A stretch of 64,000 bases of DNA from Cristatella mucedo (lineage: Eukaryota > Bryozoa > Phylactolaemata > Cristatellidae), in assembly GCA_009760855.2 (NCBI GenBank), contig WPIO01000012.1, positions 4,914,001-4,978,000 of the forward strand, written 5' to 3'. The notes beneath the pieces are model-generated. The model saw nothing but the letters and a program-made list of their open reading frames with translations. It did no database searches and was not told the DNA's origin. Positions 56,236 through 64,000 of the stretch are shown here, one piece after another (position 1 is the first letter of the stretch; every line of letters begins with the position of its first letter). Both the position numbers and the translations under genes were made by a program.

Positions 56236-56508
56236 AAACTAAAGTCAGTGGCAGCATGCACAGTGTCAGCATGCATAAGCACATAAAGGACGAATCACAG
56301 GTATCCACTTAATGTTGTGATGAATAGATGCTTTTTTAAATGTGAGATTTCGTGATGCAAGTCGGAAGTGAGTTCCAGGCTTTGGGAGCATACGAACTAA
56401 ACGCACGGTACTAAAATGATTAGAGGTTTGTATGGGTAAACAATTAGATTCCGAAAAGTGGGTAGGGAGATGCTTAGCTTGGTGGGGCAGTAGATCTGAT
56501 AGGTAGGC

Positions 56509-56699
56509 AGGTGAGCCGTAATGGCTCACTAGGTAAGGCGGTTGCTTTTCACAACCTCGGCCCCAAGGTCGTGGTTTCGAATCCTTCGGTGGGCGATCCT
56601 TTATCGCCACTGCAAGCGGTGGTGATAGCCGTAAAGGGTCTTCTGTCACTGTACAAAAAGAGGCTGTAGAATCATTTAGCATTTTCTTTTCATTTTTCT
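56509..56699 (+). mobile_element. SINE-A copy inside LINE-T, plus strand, with target duplication
   Basis: The best-preserved SINE-A. The head TGGCTCACTAGGTAAGGCGG has a pol III A-box pattern, and GGTTTCGAATCC at 56573-56584 is a good B box. The body GGGCGATCCTTTATCGCCAC then TGCAAGCGGTGGTGATAGCC ends in AATCATTTAGCATTTTC. TAGGC at 56504-56508 and 56700-56704 flanks it, and the LINE text is continuous if one copy is removed. Confidence 0.8.
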
Positions 56700-57424
56700 T
56701 AGGCTGGAGCCAAAGAACTAAGGGACATAAAAGTGAGTGACAAAACTTTGAAGTCGATGCGTTGCTTGACTGGGAACCAGTGCAGGTCGGCGAGAAGTGG
56801 CAACTGCGATGCCATGACAGGCAAGCCTAGCTTCAGAGTTTTACCCCAGCTGTAAGTGCCTGATTGCACAACCCGGAATATCAGCAAGCAGTGAGTTACA
56901 GAAGTCGAGACGGATGTCACAAACACATGGACTAATTTAGATGTTTTATCCCTGTATAAGCAAGCCCAATTTTTTTTTAGCAATGTTACGGAGCTGAAAG
57001 TAGGAAGACTTGACTGAGGTGCTGATGTGGTCTAATGAAAGGTCACTTTGGAACATGACGGATAGATTTCATAAATACTCAACAGAGGATATGCTGGTAG
57101 AGACGGATTGTGAGCATTACCTTTTGTAATCTCTGAAACACACTTGGTTTGCCCATAGCTAGACAGTTTATTTTATCGTCGTTATATTTAAGAAAGTTTG
57201 CTGCCATCCATGGGTGGATGTCATCAATACATGCAGCAAGGAAGTTGAGAGAATTTGACATGCTTGAGGGCTGGGAGGGATCAAAGCAGAGGTACAACCG
57301 AGTGTCAAGAGAAAGCCTAGACTGTGCCTGGCAATGAAATTGGCAAGAAGATCATAAATCATCAAAAGAAAAGGACGAAACACGAAACCCTGAGGTACCC
57401 ATATTTCAAAGATTTCTTGGATGT

Positions 57425-58210
57425 TTTTTGTCCATTCACATTATTACTCTCTCATCGGGCTTGTTTAGATAAAGATACCACGTCCAAGTTAGTTCATGCA
57501 TTCGTGACATCCCGTCTCGACTTCTGCAACTCACTGCTTACTGGCCTACCAGCATGTGCGATCAGGCGATTGCAGCTTGTGCAAAACTCTGCAGCTAGGC
57601 TTGTCTGTCATGAGCGTCGCAGTTGCCACATTACTCCACTTCTCGCCGACCTGCACTGGCTACCAGTCAAGCAACGGATTGACTTCAAGGTTTTGTCGCT
57701 CACTTTTAGGTCCCTTCATTCTATGGCTCCAGCCTATCTGTCAGATATACTACCCCATCAGGCCAAGCATCGTACCACCCGCTTCTCGGAATCCAACAGT
57801 CTAGAAATACCTCATACAAACCTTAAATCCTTTGGAGACCGTGCATTTAGTTCATATGCTCCCAAAGCCTGGAACTCACTCCCGACCTGCGTCAAAACAT
57901 CCCCTGACCTGACCACATTTAAAAGGAACCTAAAAACACACCTATTTAGGACAGCATTTAGTGGGTCCCTGTGATTCGTCTTTGATGTGCTTATGCGTGC
58001 TGACACTGTGCATGCTGCCACTAACCACATTTGCATGCTGACCCTGTGCATGTCACCCCTAACCATATTATTCATCTCGTTTGTTTTTCAAGCATGATTT
58101 TACTTACCATTCAATTGCATTTCACTTTACAGCAAATGTAAAGCGCCTAGAGAGAGATTGAGTTCTCTGAGGGCGCTTTATCAAGTGACTTATTATTATT
58201 ATTAAGAGTC
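57425..58210 (+). mobile_element. LINE-T copy, best-preserved C-terminus
   Basis: One open frame to 57974 reads CLDKDTTSKLVHAFVTSRLD, QLVQNSAARLVCHERRSCHI, LLADLHWLPVKQRIDFKVLS, MAPAYLSDILPHQAKHRTTR, SSYAPKAWNSLPTCVKTSPD and DLTTFKRNLKTHLFRTAFSG then SL. This is the C-terminal domain found after the RT in CR1/L2-type LINEs, whose role is poorly defined. UTR, hairpin (58138-58183) and ATT tail (to 58205) are complete. The open frame and regular tail mark it as one of the younger copies. The RT core is missing, so it cannot move itself. Confidence 0.9.
58138..58183 (+). promoter_or_regulatory. LINE-T 3' UTR hairpin (reference copy)
   Basis: AAAGCGCC (58140-58147) and GGCGCTTT (58172-58179) form an 8-bp outer stem enclosing TAGAGAGAGATTGAGTTCTC, which itself pairs AGAGA with TCTCT. 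Directly downstream is ATCAAGTGACTTATTATTATT. The same structure recurs in nearly every LINE-T 3' end here, in SINE-B and in tail-only insertions, so it is likely the element the RT recognises. Confidence 0.7.
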
Positions 58211-58555
58211 TTTCGTAGAGATAGGACCTGAAAATGAGCAATGCAGTGCCAGTAATACCCAGGCGAGATAAGGAAGCTCAAGATGGTCTTCGTAATCTCT
58301 AGTACCTAAAGCTACCAACATATTGAGCAAAACAAGTAGATGTAATGCTACCCAGGACTTTATTTCCAAGTAGGTTGTTATACACCCGAAGCAGCACCTT
58401 GTCTCTGTGGAGTGATTAGCTCAAAAATAAGACTGGAAATTACTAGCAAGGTTTTAAGTTTTAATATTTGAGTTCAGCTGGTCTGCTACGATTCATTCCA
58501 GTGTCTTTTATATAAACAGTAGAAGAGAGACTCGGCGGAAGCTGCTCAAGTTCTC

Positions 58556-58900
58556 TTAGTCTAGTGTTGCTTTCTTGAGTAGTCGCCTGACTACAGCCTT
58601 TCTAAGAGATGCCGCGACTTGATCTGAGGCTAAGGACATATTAATGATGTTAGCTATGCTTGGCAACAGCAGATCAATGCATCGTAGAAGCAGGACGGTG
58701 GGAAGAGGATAATAATGTACTTGGTAAAGCACTCTCAGAGAACTCAAATCTTTTTCTAGGCGCTTAGGATCCAAAGGACTAGTTGTCTTCTTTGATTGGG
58801 ATATAAACTTCATGATGAGGTCACCAGTGACCTCATTGAATTGAGGTGCTGCATGGAATCGAGGGACTCCAGGTGGATGCGGCAATCTTGGGGATGGACT
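58556..58900 (-). mobile_element. LINE RT N-terminal fragment, minus strand, with a tail-only insertion
   Basis: The minus strand reads FNEVTGDLIMKFISQSKKTT then SPLDP, then an insertion, then LPTVLLLRCIDLLLPSIANI and ASLRKAVVRRLLKKATLD, ending near 58556. This is the block just before NYRPVSNL in CR1/L2-type RTs. The frame is open from 58948 to 58556 because the inserted piece is also translatable. Confidence 0.8.
58712..58766 (-). mobile_element. 55-bp tail-only LINE-T insertion with 5-bp target duplication
   Basis: On the minus strand it is AAGCGCCTAGAAAAAGATTT then GAGTTCTCTGAGAGTGCTTT and ACCAAGTACATTATT: the LINE-T hairpin and tail only. AGGAT at 58707-58711 and 58767-58771 flanks it. 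Removing the insert and one AGGAT restores the RT text PLDPLPTVLL without a gap. Confidence 0.85.
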
Positions 58901-59189
58901 CCTTAGTTTTCTCAAGTGACTCACATTTCTTTTTCGTATGGTTATCAAAAAACTGGTATCTCAAATATGAAAATATTCTCAGCTCTGGTGCTTTTAAAGT
59001 TGCATTTCTGGAGAAACTAAATGCTGTCGTGCTTATACGTATTGTCATGAATAAAAACGATATTGAGGAGTCATCCCAATTGTAAGCAGGCGAGAAACAA
59101 CGTCACTAAGCGAATTCTTTGTGATCAGGCTAGCTAAAACAGTCACTAATATTCTTGGCCCTTAACTGTTACTAAATTACAGAACCACT

Positions 59190-59470
59190 TGGGAAATTAG
59201 TTTAGGCAAATGGCATCGACTATTGCTTCTTTGGCGACGACATCCAGCTGTACTTGTCATTCAAACCACCAGCACCATCTGTGTCAACTAATAAATTGAA
59301 TGCCGGACATCAAAACGTGCGATTATTGATGTTGGCCAGTTTTCTTAAGCTAGATCATCATAAGAAACCCAATGGGAAATTACTTACCTTGGAAACCATT
59401 GATTGGAAACCATTGGATTCGTTCTCCTACTTGAGGATGACATAATGCGAATCAGGCTCTCGTAACGTCA
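59190..59470 (+). mobile_element. LINE RT fragment (motif C region), CR1/L2 type
   Basis: GIDYCFFGDDIQLYLSFKPP (about 59213-59272) matches the motif C region, with YADD worn to FGDD. ASFLKLDHHKK (about 59335) corresponds to the ANFLKLNDDK block. Degraded LINE text may continue to about 59650. Confidence 0.6.
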
Positions 59471-59479
59471 AAAACATCT

Positions 59480-60580
59480 TTGCCTACAGAAGCTTAATTT
59501 AGGTAAGGGACTACTTCGCCATCGGTGGGTAACTAAAGAAATTTTGCAAGCTCCAAGATTCAGTCTAGCCTTGACTACTGTAATTTAAGTGCAGGTAAGG
59601 CTACCACAAATTGCCAAGAGGCGTTAGCATCCGGCGATGAATAAGGCTGCAATGTTGATTATTGAAGCCGAACGCTTCAGCCATGATTTTTATTTTACCA
59701 GAAGAGTTCGGCAATGGCTCCAGGTTGATCAATGGATGATGATACAATTATTTATGTTGACGGACAACCCCCCACCATGAAACTAGTTCTTCGAACCTAG
59801 AAAATCTACTGCCACAATTTCAGCCTTAACGTGCCACATGTCTTCTTTGAACGAGCAGTTAGTTGTTCCAAACTTTTTCTACAAAATCATCAGTCACAAG
59901 GATGCAACGACATTGTAACTCCTGCTTCTGATTCTGGCACAATCTTTCTAGATGTACGGTGCTACTATGCCAATGCTAATCATTTCTTTGACTATCCTGC
60001 TGACGAGGTAATGCGTCTTACTTTCTTTTTGTTGCGTGAGCTGAAGTCTGTTGGCTACCATATTCGCACTAAATTCCCGCTTGGGTTTCGGCGAAGGAGA
60101 GAAAGCTTGGGGTTTCTTCAATACATCGGCACTCGTTGTAGTAGCAATGCTGATGATGATTCGACTGCACTGGGAAACGCATCTTGATAAATTGACTGGG
60201 AGGTGATACGTTGCCCACGATAGGCCTACAGCTGCTTAGCTAGAAACTCAAAATAGGTCCCACAAGCTCAGCTGTGGACAAGGGGTAACATGTCTCTTAT
60301 TATACACCATTCCGTGCGACCCTGCACACCAGCAAGGCTGGAGATGTATCAGAGAACAAGCCTGCTTGGACTTCCTTTGGGATCTATAGGCATGGCGACA
60401 TTCACAATCAAAGCAGTTAAGAAGTCAACAAGTATAAATGCGTACTTTATATATTAAAAATAGCTGAGACAAAGTAGTTACAAAGTTCGGTCAAATATGC
60501 GGTGCGAATGCAGCTCGTCTCCAGATTAGGTCTGCATCCTCAAACTTCGTAGTACCGAGCTCACTGCCAAACTTATTCAT
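59480..60580. other. Unassigned stretch containing a weak R-GY copy
   Basis: A 118-codon frame at 59831-60187 (+) includes LTFFLLRELKSVGYHIRTKF then PLGF near 60015-60090. This resembles the R-GY repeats at 44.3 and 47.4 kb. The rest of that frame (DIVTPASDSGTIFLDVRCYY) is unrecognised. Confidence 0.35.
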
Positions 60581-60583
60581 GCT

Positions 60584-60867
60584 CTATCGGAACTTAATGA
60601 CATATGCAGGATAAGCCTGAGCATCGTGGTACACGACGAAAATTGAAGGGGAATAGATGCAGTCCACGGTGGTATCATAGCGGACAAGTGGATTGCCTGG
60701 CTTAAAGTTAGTAACTCGAACGCTCAAGTTCCCTTGCTCGAAGTCGCCTACCAGCACGCAACTATATATAATCCTCTTGATACCATCTGCGTCTGGAACC
60801 GAAAATTTGGGTTGAGCTGAGTATAAGGCCGATCGTGCGAAGTATACTCCATGGCCATACTGCACGG
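60584..60867 (-). CDS. PARP-type ADP-ribosyltransferase, last coding exon
   Basis: Minus strand: an acceptor (AATTGAACTGCTGTAG) ends at 60868, and the exon runs from 60867 to the stop at 60586-60584, about 94 residues. VQYGHGVYFARSALYSAQPK has the YGxGxYFA motif with the second catalytic (Tyr) residue of the H-Y-E triad. CVLVGDFEQGN, YDTTVDCIYSPSIFVVYHDA and QAYPAYVIKF complete the PARP catalytic fold. The residue aligned to catalytic Glu is Ile (PSIFVVY), as in mono-ADP-ribosyltransferases such as PARP14/15 and PARP10. The HG(T) exon with the first His was not found to the right. With no frame break and a good acceptor it may be the end of a live gene or an orphan exon. Confidence 0.85.
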
Positions 60868-60869
60868 CT

Positions 60870-61400
60870 ACAGCAGTTCAATTAATCAATAACGATCAGC
60901 TACAGCGTCTGGAATTCGAAAAGTGGGCAGCACAGAACTGGAATGCAAAATGGGGTGTTCGCAAAAGCTCAAACGGCTTCATGTTCAAGGAAATGTGGAC
61001 TACAAAAAAAGAGCATTATTTCCAGAGATTAGACATGTATTAGACTCTTGCTCTTGGGGACAGTGCATAATACATAATACTGCCACGAACTGACGTGCCA
61101 TACTGAAGAACCAACCGTTTGCTGAGTGCAACAGTTGAATGCTATATTTTATGTGAGAAAATTGATTGCATGGAATGCAGGTTTTTTAAGAGAAGTATAT
61201 ATGCTCCGCTATGGTGATGTATAACTGCCAACAACTACTGCTGTCAAGCCTTATTTTAAGCCACATTTGGTGCTTACTAATTAACGAGATTGCTCACACT
61301 AATAAGCAAGTCTAGCTGGATTCCAGTAAGTCTTAGGAAGTTAGCACGTTGATGGCCAGTTACATATAATCTCACTCAATCTAGCCTATTACGGTAAGCA
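60870..61400. other. Unassigned stretch right of the PARP exon
   Basis: It should be PARP intron on the minus strand. A plus-strand frame without ATG stays open from about 60840 to TAG at about 61040 and reads RLEFEKWAAQNWNAKWGVRK. Its meaning is unknown. Confidence 0.3.
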
Positions 61401-61404
61401 CGGC

Positions 61405-61580
61405 CACATGTAGCTCAGCCTCGTGAATTAGATAGCTCGGGAATACTCAATACTCACCCTTCACGACCGAAGTAGTAGGTTTGAATCCTGCTGTGGGCGT
61501 TCTTTTATTGCCAAGCAGTGGTGACTTCCGTTAAGGCTCTTTTGCTGCTATACAAATAAGGTTTTTAAATCAGTTAATAT
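61405..61580 (+). mobile_element. SINE-A copy, plus strand
   Basis: The head ATGTAGCTCAGCCTCGTGAA then TTAGATAGCTCGGG, and the B box GGTTTGAATCC near 61481-61491. The body GTGGGCGTTCTTTTATTGCC then AAGCAGTGGTGACTTCCGTT and AAGGCTCTTTTGCTGC ends in AAATCAGTTAATATATAT, grading into an AT microsatellite. Confidence 0.7.
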
Positions 61581-61595
61581 ATATATATATATATG

Positions 61596-61639
<44 letters not shown>

Positions 61640-61650
61640 CATATAAATAT
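61576..61650. repeat. (AT)n microsatellite
   Basis: AT run with one GATT interruption, beginning at the 3' end of the SINE-A copy, from whose tail it may have grown. Confidence 0.9.
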
Positions 61651-61999
61651 TTAAACGATTACATATAATCATTAGATCCAGCTTGAGAGTTAAAATAAGA
61701 ATTTAGAGCTTACTACTGCATACAAACTACTCTGTTTTCGATTTTACAATGATGGTCTGAACGATGCTAATTAGGTAGGGCCCCTGTTAGGTCTCTTAAA
61801 TAGTAATAAAAAAAATTATTTGTAAAACCCCCTAAAGATACCTCGTCCTAGACACTTACAATCTGGTGGAAAGGGAGATTCTCTATTGATTTCAGATAAC
61901 AGATACGTCTCAGTAGGCATAAGCATGTTCTGGTAAATTCACGAATACCAAGCAACCGCTATATAAAAGATAGGTAAGAGGTTTTTAACTTATGCTAAG

Positions 62000-62275
62000 A
62001 ATTGTCGAAAGGTTAGTCATGTCGTGACACCAGTCTGGAATGAGTTCAGACTTTGGGAGCATATGAACTAAAGGCACGTTATCTAAAGAGTTTGAAGTTG
62101 GTTTGAGGACCACTTAATGACGTGAGCCAGAAGTTTCTTTAGCATGCATACTACCTTGCATTTCACCAACTTTTGGCTATTGTTTGTCTTACAGCAAATT
62201 GTAAAGCACCGGGATAGAGATTTGGTTTTCTTAGGGCGAGATTTGGTTTTCTTAGGGTTAGGCATTACATTTTAT
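62000..62275. mobile_element. Mixed LINE-T fragments with a 21-bp tandem duplication
   Basis: 62005-62105 is the complement of the C-terminal WNSLP block (GAGTTCAGACTTTGGGAGCA then TATGAACTAAAGGCACG). 62185-62275 is a plus-strand tail (CAGCAAATTGTAAAGCACCG). The tail carries GAGATTTGGTTTTCTTAGGG twice (62217-62237 and 62238-62258). Two opposite fragments are juxtaposed. Confidence 0.55.
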
Positions 62276-62685
62276 CCACTCTACTGCCAGATTATCTTCA
62301 GAGTGCTTACACGGCTAATTCAATAAAGTTAAGACTGAAATCCTGTTGATCACTTATTCACAATTAAATACACAATCAATGTCTAACTTCTTCTATGAGA
62401 GTGTGTGTTGTAGTCAAACTCATTATAGTTGTACCATCATAGTAGTAGTAGCTGCAAATTGTTATCACAAAGGGTACAATACAATCATAACGTCACTAAA
62501 TTTTTATTTGCAGTAGTGCATTAAAATTATAGATATTTAATGGTTCTTTTAGAAGGCATGGGTGTTAATCCGTCTCGCTAACTGCTAAGCGCTACGAATT
62601 ATGAACATTTTAGTTCCACTCAGATTAACAATCCACTGTGCTCTTCAGCATGACACGGAAATAAAAAATAAGTGACAGCTTATGC

Positions 62686-62716
62686 TAGATATATATATAT
62701 ATATATATGTATATAA
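62686..62716. repeat. Short (AT)n microsatellite
   Basis: ATATATATATATATATATAT followed by GTATATAATTCAT, directly at the 3' end of the minus-strand SINE-B copy. Confidence 0.85.
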
Positions 62717-62719
62717 TTC

Positions 62720-62870
62720 ATCTGTATAGCGCAGTAAGAGAACCTAATCTCTATTCAGGCGCTTCACATAGGCCACGGGGCTCGAGCCCACGACCTTGGT
62801 TAGACCTCAAGGTCTGGTCAAGGTTGGGGCAAGCACCTTAACCACTGACCGAACCGGCTCGATCTGTCAA
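62720..62870 (-). mobile_element. SINE-B copy, minus strand
   Basis: The complement shows the tRNA-like head (GGTCAGTGGTTAAGGTGCTT, then B box GTGGGCTCGAGCCCC) followed by AAGCGCCTGAATAGAGATTA then GGTTCTCTTACTGCGC. This is the same tRNA-to-LINE-tail join as at 23785-23940. It has an extra duplicated AAGGT/ACCTT-type segment between the boxes. Confidence 0.7.
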
Positions 62871-63289
62871 AAGAGGCTGAAAATCTCCAACAATTACATG
62901 GTCAACGAACAGAAAAGATGAATACTAGAGCAAAAATGTATTGGGCTTTCTACCAAAAAACAATTGAACCAAAGCTTAGACAATGAATGCCTAATAAAAT
63001 AGTCCCTTCATCGATGGCAAATTCATTCACCACTGCACATTATACCAGATTAGAAGAACGTGCAATTGATCCTTCTGAACTTTGTAATACATCAACAACG
63101 CAATTGATTTTCATGCATTTTTTGGAATAAACTGAACAAGTCAGCGTTTCTTTCTTCTAGAGGTATATAGGCATTAATACAAAAGCGCAGTAATATTAAG
63201 TTCCAGAGCACAGACTATTCTCGTTTCTTATGCTCGAGCTATTGCTATTTGGCATGCTTAAGACCAGTGAGATGAGGCCATCACTGCAG

Positions 63290-63845
63290 GCCATTTTACT
63301 ACTAGAATTGAAGTTGCCTTTTGAAACCACTTCTGGCCGACCTCCACTGACTTCACATAAAGCAGTATACCGACTTCAAGGCTTTATCAATCAATTTTAG
63401 GTCTCTGCATTCTTTTGCTCCAATAACTCTCAGAGCTGTTCTAGATAGGCTTCGTAGCACCCACCATACTAACTCAAGTCGTTTAGCTGTGCCTCAAACC
63501 AACCCCCAAGTCCATCGGAGACCGGTCCTTTAGTTCCTATGCTCCCACAGCCTAGAAATTACTCCCAATAAACGTCAAGCAATTCCATGACTTAATATTT
63601 AAAACGTAGCTGAAACACACATAAGTGTCTAACACCTTTTGAGGTTCTCTGCAATTTGTCCAATGTACACCTACATGCACTGACACTGTCTATGATATCA
63701 CTAACCACATTATGCTTGTTGACACTGCACCTTATCGGTAACCATATGATCACGCTTTCTTAACAGCACACCTAAAGTGCATGAACAGAGATTGAGTTCC
63801 TAGAGGGCACTATAGAAAAATAATTATTGTTAATATTAGTATTAT
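63290..63845 (+). mobile_element. Diverged LINE-T C-terminus and 3' end
   Basis: PLLADLH-like text (GACCTCCACTGACTTCACAT) near 63340, LRSLHSFAP-like text near 63400, NPKSIGDRSFSSYAPTA near 63505-63550 and a worn 3' UTR end in CTAGAGGGCACTATAGAAAA then TAATTATTGTTAATATT. Many changes make it an old copy. Confidence 0.65.
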
Positions 63846-64000
63846 TGTTAAGGTCGTGTGATTTTAGGCATGGCACATTGATGACTGAGGGATCGAGCAG
63901 ATGTACAACTTGAATATTGTGTGCTTTAGATGGTCTCCTGTCTGCCTTAAACTGAACCAGGCACTACCTTATATAAAGCCAGCCTCAGCCAAGACGTGTA

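Larger units (their letters stand above)
55975..57410 (-). mobile_element. LINE-T copy, minus strand, split by two SINE-A insertions
   Basis: The 3' UTR (complement of CATGGTTAGGGGTAATATGC) begins near 55990. It is interrupted by SINE-A (-) at 56050-56235, then continues to about 56508. It is interrupted again by SINE-A (+) at 56509-56699 and resumes with AGGCTGGAGCCAAAGAAC. Minus-strand frames read LADLHWFPVKQRIDFKVLSL (about 56780) and CIDDIHPWMAANFLKYNDDK (about 57200). It abuts the plus-strand copy near 57420. Confidence 0.8.

Overview
The window looks like nuclear DNA of an invertebrate animal. Genes are split by GT-AG introns, coding sequence is sparse, and most of the recognisable sequence is retrotransposon debris in an AT-rich background. 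I cannot fix the phylum. There is no sign of prokaryotic operons, CRISPR arrays or rRNA.

Layout. 1-4985 is a GC-rich, frame-broken non-LTR element with gag-like zinc knuckles, a reverse transcriptase (RT) and a restriction-like endonuclease (REL). A diverged, 5'-truncated relative lies at 9120-11260. At least a dozen 5'-truncated copies of a CR1/L2-type LINE (called LINE-T here) are scattered on both strands from 6 to 63.8 kb. Each intact 3' end carries the same short hairpin and an (ATT)n tail. Two tRNA-derived SINE families are present. SINE-A occurs at 15.7, 43.4, 56.1, 56.6 and 61.5 kb. SINE-B occurs at 23.8 and 62.8 kb, and its 3' end copies the LINE-T tail. A decayed Ty3/gypsy pol occupies 38.7-41.9 kb. 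Two further unnamed dispersed repeats lie between 44 and 60 kb.

Host genes. The best finding is a spliced SET-domain gene at 30411-32507 (+). Six exons with matching phases encode a nine-cysteine pre-SET, a complete SET core and a post-SET CxCxxxxC, most like the methyltransferase part of SETMAR. A second copy of its last four exons sits at 17926-19163 (+), with exon lengths 113/160/170/76 against 113/160/173/76. That copy has lost zinc-binding cysteines and has a local frame slip, so it looks like a decaying duplicate. On the minus strand, 60584-60867 is the last exon of a PARP-type ADP-ribosyltransferase, with Ile at the catalytic Glu position. Its upstream exons were not found.

How the parts relate. 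LINE-T, SINE-B and tail-only insertions share one 3' hairpin, which fits LINE machinery mobilising any RNA that ends in that tail. A 55-bp tail-only insertion at 58.7 kb, flanked by a 5-bp duplication inside an older LINE RT, is the clearest single event. The long gaps (11.3-13.9, 19.2-23.3, 32.5-36.5 and 44.5-46.1 kb) contain nothing I can name.
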